Assembly: GCA_002307185.1 (NCBI GenBank)
Contig: DBTT01000018.1
Coordinates: 1-64,000, forward strand
From: Bacteroidales bacterium UBA1309
GTDB taxonomy: Bacteria; Bacteroidota; Bacteroidia; Bacteroidales; Dysgonomonadaceae
Length of the DNA stretch: 64,000 nucleotides
Reading direction: 5' to 3'
In this document: one piece after another, positions 17,142 to 26,502 of the stretch
Layout: every line of letters starts with the position of its first letter
Position numbering within the stretch: position 1 is the stretch's first letter
Program-made: the position numbers and the translations under genes
The notes under the pieces: model-generated
Database searches by the model: none
What the model was told of the DNA's origin: nothing
Seen by the model: the letters and a program-made list of their open reading frames with translations, nothing else

Positions 17142-19016
17142 ATGACGAAATTTATTATTACATCAATTGCATTATTTGCAGGAATTAATCTGGCTGCGGC
17201 TGACAACGGAATTAAAATCGACAGTCCCGACAAGCAACTTTCAGTTTTGGTGAGCATTGCCCATGAAGGCAGGCTGTCGTACTCCATCAAATCGGGTAGC
17301 ATAGAAGTACTCGAAACATCGCCTTTAGGAATAACCGTCGATAGCGTTGATTTAGGCAAGGGTGCGAAATTTACCTCCACACCCCTGTTTTGTCGGATTG
17401 ACGAAACTTATCCCGTTTTGGGAAACCACACGACAGCACATAATTTTGCCCAAGAAGCCGCCATACCGATTGTGACATCGGGCAAAACATTTCAACTTAT
17501 AGTCAGGGTGTATAATGATGGAGTTGGCATACGTTACACCCTACCTGCCGGTTCAAAACGGATAAATGGCGAATCCACTTCGTGGAATCTTCCTGCGAAC
17601 GTCACAAAAGCGGCATGGTCGGGCTTTAGCCAGTGCTACGAGGAGCCGAGCTATACGACCTCTTTAGACAAAATTCCGCAGGACAAACCCGTAATGGGGC
17701 CGATTACCTTTGAAATGGGCGGGCATTATCTTTCTATTTCTGAAGCCGACTGCGAAACCTTTTCCGATATGGCTTTTGTCCGCAAAGGCAGCCGATTTAC
17801 GGCCGATTTCCCATTCGAAAAACAAGGTTGGGATATAAAAAGGAGATCCGATAACGGGCCTTTGGTTTTGGATGGCACTTACCATGGACAATTGGTATCG
17901 CCATGGCGGACAACTGTAGTTACAAAAAATCTAACCGATTTGGTAAATTCCGACCTGTTGATGAACTTGTGCCCGCCGCCCGCCGCAAGAACTGATTTCT
18001 CGTGGGTCCAGCCCGGGCGGTGCTTGTGGCAATGGTGGAGCGTAGGTAGCCCTGTTTATGAAGATCAGAAGAACTGGTACGAAGCAGCAGCAAAATTGAA
18101 ATGGGAATACTACTTGGTGGATGATGGCTGGCGCGATTGGCGCAAAGATGGCAAAGACCAATGGACATTGCTGGCGGAAGTCATATCGTATGGTAAAAGT
18201 ATTGGCGTTAAATCAATTGTGTGGGTGGACTCCAAAGAAATGCGTGAGGCTGGCAAACGCCGAGCTTATTTGGAAAAAATAAAAGCTATCGGTGCAGTCG
18301 GTATCAAAATCGACTTTATTCCCGATGCTACTTCCGATATCATGCAATGGTATATGGGGACAACGCAGGACTGTGCCGAACTAAAATTGATGCTGAACTT
18401 TCACGGGAGTGTTAAGCCAACAGGATTGCGCCGCACCTACCCCATGGACATTACGCGCGAGGCGGTCCGCGGGAGCGAATATCATATGACCAGATACAAA
18501 CGCATAGCTTCTCTGGAGCAAGATGTTTGCCTGCCTTTTACCCGCTTGATGGCCGGAGCAGCCGATATTACACCAGTGATATTAGACCCTGAGCAACTGA
18601 CCACCCAAAAATTCACCTGGGCGCATGAGTTTGCCCAGTCCATCGTATATCTTTCACCCATCACGCATTTTACCGACCATTACAAGTTTTATCTCCAAAG
18701 CCCCATGTTCGATTTGTTTCAGCAAATACCTACCGTCTGGGACGAAACCAAGGTGCTGTCTTGCACCAGCATCGGCGAGGTGGTGGCTTATGCGCGCCGC
18801 AAAGGCGATACGTGGTGGATAGGCGCAATGAATGGCGCTGGCCAACGGGAAATAAAAATACCACTTGATTTCCTCAAAAAAGCGACAAAAGCAACGCTTA
18901 TCTACGACGGCAAGCTCACCAATACGAGCATCGACCGACGTGAACAGGTCGTTTCTCCGAAAGATACACTGACTGTGAAATTAGTTCCTGGAGGAGGATT
19001 TGTGGCACGTTTATAA
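17142..19016 (+). CDS. glycoside hydrolase family 97 (SusB-related alpha-glycosidase)
   Basis: Periplasmic enzyme that hydrolyses alpha-glucosides or alpha-galactosides. A signal peptide (TKFIITSIALFAGINLAAA) is followed by the GH97 N-terminal beta-domain, a TIM barrel (WWSVGSPVYEDQKNWYEAA, YYLVDDGWRDW, GVKSIVWVDSKEM, GIKIDFIPD, LMLNFHGSVKPTGLRRTYP, REAVRGSEY) and a C-terminal beta-domain ending in LVPGGGFVARL. The Asp in IKIDF at the barrel strand end fits the retaining subgroup rather than inverting SusB; that assignment is inferred. I chose the ATG at 17142; a GTG at 17133 would add three residues. It stands alone, without SusC/D partners, and ends at a strong terminator. Confidence 0.93.
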   Translation: MTKFIITSIALFAGINLAAADNGIKIDSPDKQLSVLVSIAHEGRLSYSIKSGSIEVLETSPLGITVDSVDLGKGAKFTSTPLFCRIDETYPVLGNHTTAHNFAQEAAIPIVTSGKTFQLIVRVYNDGVGIRYTLPAGSKRINGESTSWNLPANVTKAAWSGFSQCYEEPSYTTSLDKIPQDKPVMGPITFEMGGHYLSISEADCETFSDMAFVRKGSRFTADFPFEKQGWDIKRRSDNGPLVLDGTYHGQLVSPWRTTVVTKNLTDLVNSDLLMNLCPPPAARTDFSWVQPGRCLWQWWSVGSPVYEDQKNWYEAAAKLKWEYYLVDDGWRDWRKDGKDQWTLLAEVISYGKSIGVKSIVWVDSKEMREAGKRRAYLEKIKAIGAVGIKIDFIPDATSDIMQWYMGTTQDCAELKLMLNFHGSVKPTGLRRTYPMDITREAVRGSEYHMTRYKRIASLEQDVCLPFTRLMAGAADITPVILDPEQLTTQKFTWAHEFAQSIVYLSPITHFTDHYKFYLQSPMFDLFQQIPTVWDETKVLSCTSIGEVVAYARRKGDTWWIGAMNGAGQREIKIPLDFLKKATKATLIYDGKLTNTSIDRREQVVSPKDTLTVKLVPGGGFVARL

Positions 19017-19055
19017 ATTTGCCGACTGGGCTTGTTCATATCGAAGGTTTATAAT

Positions 19056-19099
19056 AAACGCAAAAAAAGGGGACAAATTCGTCTCCTTTTTTTGCGTTT
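19056..19099 (+). terminator. rho-independent terminator after GH97
   Basis: AAACGCAAAAAAAGGGGAC and its near-complement GTCTCCTTTTTTTGCGTTT form a long stem with a 6-base loop and a T-run on the 3' arm. It lies 40 bp after the GH97 stop. Confidence 0.8.
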
Positions 19100-19118
19100 C
19101 CAATTTTGCCGCCAATCC

Positions 19119-19529
19119 TTTAACCGAGATTACGCATTAGATAATTTGAAGGGGAAATCGAATACACCAGAATAGTTCCACAATCCCGAGAACCATGCCC
19201 CGATGGTTTTGCCCCTCAATTTAGATAATGTGTCCTCCAGGAAAGCAAGGAAACTGTTTGCTGAGGAGCAATCCCCGCTTCGTAGCCACATGTTGGCCAC
19301 CAACATCGGCTATGAAAGCAATAAGTGGAGATGACTCGCCCTGCCTTTTTGCTTGGATTATAGCCTTTTTTGCAACATTTGCTTTAGAAAAACCATTCCG
19401 CCCCAGGGCGTAATCTCTTTGCCGGTGTATTATATCTCAAAGTTCATTGGATAGACTTGTCTATTGCTACGCATTAGAAGTTAGATCATAAAAATAGTGG
19501 CTTTTTTCTATTGCGGAATAGGGGATTAA
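19119..19529 (-). mobile_element. IS1380-like element remnant, left copy of direct repeat
   Basis: Two blocks, 19119-19198 (80 bp) and 19485-19529 (45 bp), recur in the same order and orientation at 33691-33770 and 33838-33882. The first pair differs at 2 positions by eye; the second pair is identical. On the minus strand, 19340-19130 encodes broken transposase-like sequence: GESSPLIAFIADV in one frame, then NMWLRSGDCSSANSFLAFLE and DTLSKLRGKTIG in another, joined to WFSGLWNYSGVFDFPFKLSN and a stop. The order IAF, then VAN-WLR-G, then FLE is that of IS1380-type transposases. The element is frameshifted and internally deleted and cannot be active. Confidence 0.65.
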
Positions 19530-19749
19530 GTAAGATCACTCTACCTACATTATATCGGCAACAAATGTTAATTTATCTATTTACACACACTATTTTAAGA
19601 TGATTCTCCGCAAAATGACCTGTTATTATTGCTGGGTTCTATAGAAAAATCATTTTAAGGAAAATGTGTTACAGCGATCATTCAGTACAATTACTCTTAA
19701 ATAATTAGCAAAATACAGCTAGTGAACTACACTTTTTAAAAAGTTTATA

Positions 19750-19757
19750 TATCTTTG
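19750..19757 (+). promoter_or_regulatory. -7 promoter box (TATCTTTG) of cobalamin operon
   Basis: TATCTTTG fits TAnnTTTG exactly and is positioned so that transcription would start near 19764, just at the 5' edge of the riboswitch. Confidence 0.65.
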
Positions 19758-19763
19758 CGGACG

Positions 19764-19932
19764 ATTTCGGTCAAGGGAATCCGGTGGCAATCCGGAACTA
19801 TACCCGTAGCTGTAATCCCGATGCATGTGCCCTGATGCCGTGCATAGTATTTTCAACAAGTAGCCACTGTGGTCGAACTCCAAAGACGATGGGAAGGTGT
19901 TGAAAATCGGGAAAGTCAGAAAACCTGCCGAA
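19764..19932 (+). promoter_or_regulatory. cobalamin riboswitch
   Basis: The RNA shows the conserved elements in order: GGTCAAGGGAATCCGGTG, GCAATCCGGAACTATACCCG, TAGCTGTAATCCC, GCCACTG, GGGAAGG, and the B12 box AGTCAGAAAACCTGCC at 19914-19929. It sits immediately upstream of the cobalt transport and corrin synthesis genes. It should repress them when adenosylcobalamin is abundant. A long untranslated leader (about 390 nt) separates it from cbiX. Confidence 0.95.
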
Positions 19933-20045
19933 GAATAAAACAGAAACGTAGCTTTCGGGAATAAAAGCGAGAATTCTATTTGGCAGTGTTTGCAACTTTT
20001 CCAAACAAATACCCGCCCGATTAATTCAGAAATTTTTCCATGCTA

Positions 20046-20116
20046 CTTTCATTTTTCAACATCTCCATGTAGGAGACGGTGTTGTTGTTATTTTTATTTC
20101 AACCGAAAAATGAAAG
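20046..20116 (+). promoter_or_regulatory. candidate riboswitch expression platform (nested hairpin)
   Basis: CTTTCATTTTTC (20046-20057) pairs perfectly with GAAAAATGAAAG (20105-20116). They enclose a second hairpin (CAACATCTCC / GGAGACGGTGTTG) followed by the T-rich TTGTTATTTTTATTT. The inner hairpin plus T-run resembles a terminator, and the outer stem could compete with it. This is the most likely control structure downstream of the aptamer; the mechanism is inferred. Confidence 0.45.
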
Positions 20117-20321
20117 AGTCATGACGCAGAAATAACCAGCCAACATCGGCCTCATTCGGTTGTTATTCCCGTTAAGACACTTCCATCCTCCGATTGAAAA
20201 GCAAGCATAACTATCAGGTGATTCGTTGTTATTCGAAGAAATAATATATTAATCAATAACACAGAGCAAAGAACTATGTAATAACGCGAAGCGAATACCC
20301 TGATTCATTAAAAAAAAGAAA

Positions 20322-20678
20322 ATGAAAGGATTATTAATTGTTAGTCACGGAAGCCGCTCAAAAGATGCGGTAAATGAGTTTAATCAACTGATTGAAATGG
20401 TTCGTACGCAAGCCGAAGGGTTTGAAGTAGGCGGTGCTCACATGGAACTGGCTACGCCCGATATACCCACCGTTGTGGCATCGTTGGTAGAAAAAGGCGT
20501 TCAGGACATCACAGTGGTACCTTATTTTCTGTTCAATGGTAACCATATCAAACAGGACATCCCCGAACTAATCGAATCTGAGAAAGAAAAATATCCGCAG
20601 GTAGCTTTCCGGATTACTTCGCCCATCGGTGCTGAACCTTTGATGGTAGGCATTTTGCTGAAACGCGCAGGATTGTAA
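20322..20678 (+). CDS. cbiX: short-form sirohydrochlorin cobaltochelatase CbiX
   Basis: CbiX inserts cobalt into sirohydrochlorin, the metal-insertion step of the anaerobic cobalamin route. At 118 residues this is the small, single-domain form that works as a dimer. The N-terminal VSHGSRSK carries the metal-binding His; VVPYFLFNGNHIKQDIPELI has the second conserved His-containing helix. First gene after the riboswitch leader. The assignment as a cobalt rather than iron or nickel chelatase rests on the operon context. Confidence 0.92.
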   Translation: MKGLLIVSHGSRSKDAVNEFNQLIEMVRTQAEGFEVGGAHMELATPDIPTVVASLVEKGVQDITVVPYFLFNGNHIKQDIPELIESEKEKYPQVAFRITSPIGAEPLMVGILLKRAGL

Positions 20679-20707
20679 CTTTTTCCATCTAATCACACAT
20701 CGTTTTT

Positions 20708-21460
20708 ATGCAAAAGAACTATTTTACCAAAGGGATTGCTTGGGGGCTTTGCCTGTGTTTGCTACCGCAAACGGGAATGGCTATGCACATTGCTGAAGGA
20801 TTTTTGCCTCCGGCATGGGCGCTGAGCTGGCACTTAATTGCCTGGCCATTTATCATCTACAGCGTATATTATCTCCGCAAAAAATCGAAGCAGCAGCTGA
20901 GCGACAAACTCTTTATGGGGTTGGCCGGCGGATTTGTGTTCGTACTCTCGGCACTGAAACTGCCTTCGGTAGCCGGATCGTCGTCGCACCTCACGGGCAT
21001 TGCCTTTGGCACTTTACTGGTAGGAAGCTGGCCCATGGTGCTGATCGGATTGATCGTGCTGTTATTTCAGGCCCTGCTCCTCGCCCACGGCGGCCTGACG
21101 ACCCTGGGTGCCAATGTATTTTCGATGGCCATAGCAGCACCTTTCGTGTCGTATGGATTATTCCTTTTGATGCAAAAGTTGCGGGTGAAATTGCCTGTCA
21201 ACATCTTTATCACGGCTTTTCTGGGCGATTTGATTACCTATGTAGTCACTTCGGGACAATTGGCTTTGGCCTTTCCCGATGGATCCGGGGCTTCTGGTTA
21301 TGCACTTTCGTTTGGAAAGTTTGCAGGCATGTTTGCGGTTACCCAATTGCCATTGGCGGTGGTCGAAGGCATTCTTACCACCATCACCCTGCAATACCTG
21401 ATCAGGCGAAACACCTTACCACAAGATAGTTTAATTGCCAAATACCTACGGAAAGCATGA
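20708..21460 (+). CDS. cbiM: cobalt ECF transporter membrane component CbiM
   Basis: CbiM is the substrate-capture membrane subunit of the CbiMNQO cobalt transporter. The 250-residue protein has a cleavable or anchor segment, then the metal-binding N-terminus MHIAEGFLPPAWAL, and about six further hydrophobic segments. The mature N-terminal Met-His must be free for cobalt binding, which fits cleavage after GMA. It overlaps cbiN by 4 bp. Confidence 0.95.
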   Translation: MQKNYFTKGIAWGLCLCLLPQTGMAMHIAEGFLPPAWALSWHLIAWPFIIYSVYYLRKKSKQQLSDKLFMGLAGGFVFVLSALKLPSVAGSSSHLTGIAFGTLLVGSWPMVLIGLIVLLFQALLLAHGGLTTLGANVFSMAIAAPFVSYGLFLLMQKLRVKLPVNIFITAFLGDLITYVVTSGQLALAFPDGSGASGYALSFGKFAGMFAVTQLPLAVVEGILTTITLQYLIRRNTLPQDSLIAKYLRKA

Positions 21461-21750
21461 AACACAAAAAGCTGATAGCCATTATCGGAGGAGTTCTGTT
21501 GCTGATAAGTGTGCCTTACCTGCCCCGACTAGTCGATTTTGGCGAAGGTACCGACGATCAGGCTGTAACACTTGTTCAAAATATTCACAAAGGCTATCAG
21601 GCCTGGTTCAGCTGGGCACCTGAACTCACCGACGGACAGGAAAGTTTCCGCTTTGCCGCACAAATTGCACTGGGCATTGCATTGTTCGTTCTTTTCCTGC
21701 GCAAAATTCTGAAATATAAAAATCAACATGAACCCGGTCAACCCTCATAA
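21457..21750 (+). CDS. cbiN: cobalt ECF transporter auxiliary component CbiN
   Basis: A 97-residue protein with two membrane segments (about 5-22 and 70-88) and a short periplasmic loop, the CbiN layout. It cooperates with CbiM in cobalt loading. It overlaps cbiM by 4 bp and cbiQ by 23 bp, so translation of the transporter is coupled. Confidence 0.9.
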   Translation: MKHKKLIAIIGGVLLLISVPYLPRLVDFGEGTDDQAVTLVQNIHKGYQAWFSWAPELTDGQESFRFAAQIALGIALFVLFLRKILKYKNQHEPGQPS

Positions 21751-22486
21751 CCACAGTTTACGAGCTGTTCGCCCCGAAACGAAAGCTGCCTTTATGCTGC
21801 TGTCGCTGGTGCTCTCATTGGCATCGGGTCAGATTGTTACGCAGGGCTTGATCATTTGCATGCACTTGCTATTGATTCTGTGGGCAAATGGTTTTCGTCG
21901 GCAGCATTTTTTTAAATTGCTGTTGGTACAATCGCTGTTTGTGGCCGTAGGATTGTTGCCGGCTTTGTTTAGTTTGAATACACCCCAGCAGGATGTGCTG
22001 TGGCAATTGGGAGGAATCCATATAAGTCAATCGTCGGTACATTTGCTGATGCACACCTGGTTCCGCTGCTTTACGGGCATTTTTATTCTAAATGTATTTG
22101 CCTTCAGCACCCCGGTATATCAAACCGTGGAATTGTTGCGTCGCTGCAAAGTGCCCGAGACGGTAGTGGATTTATTAATTCTGATTTATAACAATATCCG
22201 CTTGCTGTTTTGCTTGTCCGAACAAATGCTGTTGGCACAAAAAAGCAGACTGGCTTATACCGGCAATCGCAATTACCGTCAGGCAGCACAACTGCTGACG
22301 GGGATTTTCTTGGTTTCGCTGCTCAAATCGCAACGCTTGCAGCAAAATGTGGAAGCACGCTGCTACGACGGCTGTTTCCGCTTGCTGGAACCACAGGAAA
22401 CGGCTCCACGCTTTGCAAATGTCATGTATGTATTAGCAGGATTGGTGTTGATAGTTATCACTGTATTTCAGCTGTACATACGATGA
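21728..22486 (+). CDS. cbiQ: cobalt ECF transporter T component CbiQ
   Basis: The transmembrane coupling protein of the cobalt ECF transporter, 252 residues with several hydrophobic helices (FMLLSLVLSLASGQIVTQ, LIICMHLLLILWANGF, FTGIFILNVFAFS). The family's short cytoplasmic signature that contacts CbiO is seen in QRLQQNVEARCYDG. Its stop overlaps the cbiO start as ATGA. Confidence 0.92.
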   Translation: MNPVNPHNHSLRAVRPETKAAFMLLSLVLSLASGQIVTQGLIICMHLLLILWANGFRRQHFFKLLLVQSLFVAVGLLPALFSLNTPQQDVLWQLGGIHISQSSVHLLMHTWFRCFTGIFILNVFAFSTPVYQTVELLRRCKVPETVVDLLILIYNNIRLLFCLSEQMLLAQKSRLAYTGNRNYRQAAQLLTGIFLVSLLKSQRLQQNVEARCYDGCFRLLEPQETAPRFANVMYVLAGLVLIVITVFQLYIR

Positions 22487-23310
22487 ACCAACCCATGATC
22501 GATATACAAGGCCTTAGCTTTCGGTACCCCGAAGGAAACGAGGCATTGCACAACATTGACCTGTCTATACAGCAGGGCGAAAGAATTGCTGTACTGGGTA
22601 GCAATGGTTCGGGAAAATCGACCCTCTTTTTAATGCTGAACGGATTGCTGAAACCCGATTCGGGCTGCTATTGTTTCGACGGAAAAAAAATAAATTATAA
22701 AAAGGCTGATCTTACCGCCCTGCGCAAGCGGGTAGCGGTGGTGATGCAGGATCCCGACAGTCAGTTTTTTGCTCATACGGTGTACGGCGAACTTTCGTTC
22801 GGACCTTTGAATATGGGATTGAGCCGCAACAATGCCGCCCAGCGAGTGGAAGAAGTAAGCCAGCGACTGAATTTAGCGAATTTGCTCACCCGCCAACCGC
22901 AGTTGCTGAGTTTCGGACAGAAGAAACGCGTGCTGACAGGGGCTTTCCTGAGCATGAAACCCGATGTGCTGGTACTGGACGAACCTTTTGCCGGCCTCGA
23001 TCCGCAACATGCTACCAATTTCAGAGAATTGCTTGATCGGTTGCACAACGAAGGCATGACCATCATTCAGTCGACACACGACACTGGATACGCCCTGGAA
23101 TGGGCCGATCGGGTGATTATCCTGCATGAGGGAAAAATAATGGAAGCCGGGCATCCGACAGTCATACTGAACAATGAAGCTATGTTGCAGAGTTTTGGAC
23201 TGAACCGACCAACAGTATTGGACATTTACGCGGGCTTACCGCTACATTTACAAACATACAGCGCCCCCAGAAATGTGGAAGAGCTGAAACAGATCATTTC
23301 CAGTATATGA
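22483..23310 (+). CDS. cbiO: cobalt ECF transporter ATPase CbiO
   Basis: ATPase that drives cobalt uptake. The ATG at 22483 gives 275 residues; the frame is open further upstream inside cbiQ but that part is antisense in character. Walker A is GSNGSGKST, the Q-loop is VVMQDPDSQFFAHTV, the signature is LLSFGQKKRV, Walker B is VLVLDEPFAGLDP, and the H-loop is QSTHD. It overlaps cbiA by 4 bp. Confidence 0.95.
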   Translation: MNQPMIDIQGLSFRYPEGNEALHNIDLSIQQGERIAVLGSNGSGKSTLFLMLNGLLKPDSGCYCFDGKKINYKKADLTALRKRVAVVMQDPDSQFFAHTVYGELSFGPLNMGLSRNNAAQRVEEVSQRLNLANLLTRQPQLLSFGQKKRVLTGAFLSMKPDVLVLDEPFAGLDPQHATNFRELLDRLHNEGMTIIQSTHDTGYALEWADRVIILHEGKIMEAGHPTVILNNEAMLQSFGLNRPTVLDIYAGLPLHLQTYSAPRNVEELKQIISSI

Positions 23311-24659
23311 AGAATGCATTTATCGTAGCAGGTACAAACAGTGGCTGCGGAAAAACCACCATTACCATTGGACTGATGCGACTGCTTAGCCGCAAAGGTA
23401 TGCGGGTGTCACCGTTCAAAACAGGACCGGACTATATCGATCCGGCCTTTCATGGCATGGCTACGGGAACCGACTCGCACAACCTGGACAGCTACCTACT
23501 TGCCGCTGAAAACGTGCAACAACTGTTCGACAAATACAGCAACCAGCAGGACATTGCTGTGGTAGAAGGGGTAATGGGAATGTACGACGGACTGGGAATG
23601 GAAGGCCATGGAAGTACCGCCGAACTGGCACGAATGCTTGATTTACCGGTGATTTTGGTGGTCAACTGCAAAGCCCTCTACCAAAGTGTAGCAGCCATAG
23701 TCAATGGATTTGCCACGCTCGATCCACGGGTGCACATTGCCGGCGTTATCCTAAACCATGTTTACAGCGACGATCAGTTCCGCTTTTTGCAACAATACAT
23801 CGAGCAACATTGTGGGATAGCCTGTTTGGGGTATTTGCCCCCCAATAGCGAAATTGCCCTCGAAAGCCGCCATTTAGGATTGATTCAGGCCGGAGAAATC
23901 AAAACCCTCTTCAACAAAATAGATACGATAGCCGATCTGCTCGAACAACATTGCGATATCGATCGGCTATTGGCACTGACAGTCCTTGCTGACCGACCGG
24001 AAAAACAGTACACCAACAATGCCGTCAACCTCAAAGGGCTGAAACTCGGGGTGGCCTACGATGATGCATTTAGTTTTTACTACAAAGCCAATCTCAACCA
24101 GTTGAGCGAGGATGGCGCCAAGCTCATCTATTTCAGTCCGCTGAAAGATGCCTGCATACCCGAAGAGGTCAATGCTTTGTATCTGGGAGGAGGATATCCC
24201 GAAGTATTTGCCCGGGAGCTTAGCCACAACAGAAGTATGTGCGAAAGCATTCGACAGGCGGTGGAATACGGTATGCCCGTGTATGCCGAATGCGGCGGAC
24301 TGATGTACCTGACCGAAGGAATTATCCCCGTGGAAGATCTTTTTTATCCGATGTGTGGCGTATTTCATTGCCGCACCGAAATGACTGCACGCCTGCAAAA
24401 CTTTGGCTATTGCCTAGTCGATTGGGAAGGAACGGTGACTAAAGCTCACGAATTTCATCATTCGCGGCTTATTCCATCCGAACAGGCACCCAATTATGAG
24501 ATGGCATTTGAGATGGAAAAGCCCGAACGCCCCCACAACTGGCAAGGAGGGTTACGCTACAAAAATGTGCTGGCTGGATATCCGCATATTCATTTTTATT
24601 CTAATGACGCATTTTACAAAAAGATAACTGACTTATGGACCAATCGAACTATACAATAA
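23307..24659 (+). CDS. cbiA: cobyrinic acid a,c-diamide synthase CbiA
   Basis: CbiA amidates side chains a and c of cobyrinic acid using glutamine and ATP. The 450-residue protein starts with the dethiobiotin-synthetase-like P-loop AGTNSGCGKTTITIGL followed by FKTGPDYIDPAFH. The C-terminal class I glutaminase-like domain has YLGGGYPEVFA and the nucleophile Cys in VYAECGGLMYL (about residue 330), with a C-terminal FHHSR motif. It overlaps cbiC by 25 bp. Confidence 0.95.
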   Translation: MKNAFIVAGTNSGCGKTTITIGLMRLLSRKGMRVSPFKTGPDYIDPAFHGMATGTDSHNLDSYLLAAENVQQLFDKYSNQQDIAVVEGVMGMYDGLGMEGHGSTAELARMLDLPVILVVNCKALYQSVAAIVNGFATLDPRVHIAGVILNHVYSDDQFRFLQQYIEQHCGIACLGYLPPNSEIALESRHLGLIQAGEIKTLFNKIDTIADLLEQHCDIDRLLALTVLADRPEKQYTNNAVNLKGLKLGVAYDDAFSFYYKANLNQLSEDGAKLIYFSPLKDACIPEEVNALYLGGGYPEVFARELSHNRSMCESIRQAVEYGMPVYAECGGLMYLTEGIIPVEDLFYPMCGVFHCRTEMTARLQNFGYCLVDWEGTVTKAHEFHHSRLIPSEQAPNYEMAFEMEKPERPHNWQGGLRYKNVLAGYPHIHFYSNDAFYKKITDLWTNRTIQ

Positions 24660-25264
24660 CCGACCCGAATGCCATTGAGGCAGAAAGCTTCCGCATCATC
24701 AGCCACGAACTGGGACATTTGGGTTTGCCCGAAGAGCTGGCGGCCATAGTAAAACGAGTAATACATACCACGGCCGACTTTGAATATGGCCGCATTATCG
24801 AAATTCATCCTGAGGCGGTGGCTGCGGCTCGCAAGGCACTACTCGAGGGTTGCGACATCTATTGCGACACCCGCATGATAGAAGCCGGGGTGAACAAACG
24901 CCGCCTGAAAGAGCTGAACTGTACTATCTACACCTACATCGATCACGAAGAGGTGATAGCCAAATCGAAAGAGCTGAAGCTGACCCGCTCCATCCTGGGA
25001 ATCGACAAAGCAGCGGAAAACGAGCGTACGAAGATTTTTGTGATTGGTAATGCACCAACCGCATTGGTACGCATCGGCGAACTGATCGACGAAGGCAAGC
25101 TGAATCCGGCACTGGTAATCGGTGTGCCTGTAGGTTTTGTGGGTGCTGCCGAATCGAAAGAATTTATCAAAGCACGCCCCGTGCCCACCATCGTCACCAA
25201 CGGACGAAAAGGCGGCAGTACCGTAGCGGTTTCGATACTGAATGCGTTGCTGTATATGAAATAA
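24635..25264 (+). CDS. cbiC: cobalt-precorrin-8 methylmutase CbiC
   Basis: CbiC moves the C11 methyl group to C12, forming cobyrinic acid. It is 209 residues, the normal length, with the catalytic His in KRVIHTTADFEY (about residue 47) and the characteristic DTRMIEAGVNKRRL and VIGVPVGFVGAAESKE segments. It lies between cbiA and cbiD on the same strand. Confidence 0.95.
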   Translation: MDQSNYTITDPNAIEAESFRIISHELGHLGLPEELAAIVKRVIHTTADFEYGRIIEIHPEAVAAARKALLEGCDIYCDTRMIEAGVNKRRLKELNCTIYTYIDHEEVIAKSKELKLTRSILGIDKAAENERTKIFVIGNAPTALVRIGELIDEGKLNPALVIGVPVGFVGAAESKEFIKARPVPTIVTNGRKGGSTVAVSILNALLYMK

Positions 25265-25296
25265 AGATGTCCTCGTAGAGGGTTTAATAAAATATA

Positions 25297-26412
25297 ATGC
25301 CACACAAACAACGCTATATCAACGGAAAAGTGTACCGCTACGGTTACACCACCGGTTCGTGTGCGGCAGCGGCAACGCAAGCAGCCGTCAGAGCCTTGTT
25401 GCAGGGCGACGAAACGCCAGTGGTGGTGCTGATGACGCCTTCGGGAACGGAAGTGAACATCAGCGTGTACGGTTACGAGCGCGAGGGAGATAGCGTAAGT
25501 TGTTTTGTGGTAAAAGATTCGGGAGACGACCCCGACGTGACCAACGGTATCCGGGTGTATGCCCGGGCACAACTCACTGCCACCGCCGAACTCGAAATTA
25601 AGGCGGGAACAGGCATAGGCATCGTTACGAAAAAAGGATTACCCGTGGAACTGGGATTGCCTGCCATCAATCCCGTTCCACTCCAAATGATTCGTAACGA
25701 AGCCGAGAAACTGCGCCCCGCACAACAGGGACTCACCGTTGAAATCAGTATTCCCGAAGGAGTTGAAATTTCTAAGCGCACGTTCAACTCCCGGTTGGGA
25801 ATCCTGGGTGGCATCTCGGTGCTGGGCACATCGGGACTGGTGGTGCCCATGTCCGACGAAGCGTTTAAAGAATCGCTGTCGCTGGATATATCCGTGCTGC
25901 GCGAACAGGGTGCTGAACAAGTGGTGCTGACACCAGGCAATTACGGCGAACGCTTTTTGCAGCAATATGCGCCGCAGCTGGCGGGAACGGCCGTCAATAC
26001 CAGCAACTTTATCGGCTATATGCTGCACGAGTGCGTGCGCTATGGTTTCAGGAAAGTGTTGCTGGCGGGACATATCGGAAAACTGGTAAAGGTAGCCGGC
26101 GGTGTGTTTCACACCCACAGCAGTGTGGCCGATGCACGGATGGAAATTCTGGCATCACACTACCTGCTCTACAGCGGCGATGTGGAAGCCTTCGGCAAAA
26201 TAATGGCGTCGAACACTACCGAGGAAGCGCTGGATTACATCGATACAGAGAGTGGATTTTTCGATGAACTGGCCGCCACCATCCGGCGCAAATGCGAACA
26301 GCATGTGTATAATCAATTACAAGTTGAGGTGGTGTTGTTTGCCGGAACGGATCGGTTGTTGGGGAAAACACCAACATCGTCTGAAAATACGGATTGCACG
26401 GATCGGTCGTAG
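25297..26412 (+). CDS. cbiD: cobalt-precorrin-5B C1-methyltransferase CbiD
   Basis: CbiD transfers the C1 methyl group in the anaerobic pathway. The N-terminus has the signature YGYTTGSCAAAATQAAV; IPEGVEISKRTFNSRLGILGG and VLLAGHIGKLVKVAGGVFHT are also conserved. The 371-residue length is normal. The final residues (TSSENTDCTDRS) run into an intergenic repeat, so the natural C-terminus may have been replaced there. Confidence 0.94.
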   Translation: MPHKQRYINGKVYRYGYTTGSCAAAATQAAVRALLQGDETPVVVLMTPSGTEVNISVYGYEREGDSVSCFVVKDSGDDPDVTNGIRVYARAQLTATAELEIKAGTGIGIVTKKGLPVELGLPAINPVPLQMIRNEAEKLRPAQQGLTVEISIPEGVEISKRTFNSRLGILGGISVLGTSGLVVPMSDEAFKESLSLDISVLREQGAEQVVLTPGNYGERFLQQYAPQLAGTAVNTSNFIGYMLHECVRYGFRKVLLAGHIGKLVKVAGGVFHTHSSVADARMEILASHYLLYSGDVEAFGKIMASNTTEEALDYIDTESGFFDELAATIRRKCEQHVYNQLQVEVVLFAGTDRLLGKTPTSSENTDCTDRS

Positions 26413-26485
26413 AGACGATGTGCACATCGTCTGGATATAGAAACACAATACGCCATCCCTGTAGAGACGTCATATATGGCGTCTC
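26413..26485. repeat. two REP-like palindromes between cbiD and cbiET
   Basis: A perfect 20-bp palindrome (AGACGATGTGCACATCGTCT, 26413-26432) begins right after the cbiD stop. A second inverted repeat, GAGACG...CGTCTC, is at 26464-26485; both are preceded by GTAGAGACG or a variant. A further GTAGAGACG lies at about 29538 after cbiF. These are dispersed palindromic intergenic elements, possibly transcript-stabilising. Confidence 0.6.
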
Positions 26486-26502
26486 AAAAAAAAATAAAAA
26501 AC

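Noticed and set aside
22210..22482. N-terminal extension of CbiO by 91 residues
   Set aside because: It lies within cbiQ and does not resemble an ABC protein; the ATG at 22483 overlaps the cbiQ stop in the usual ATGA manner.
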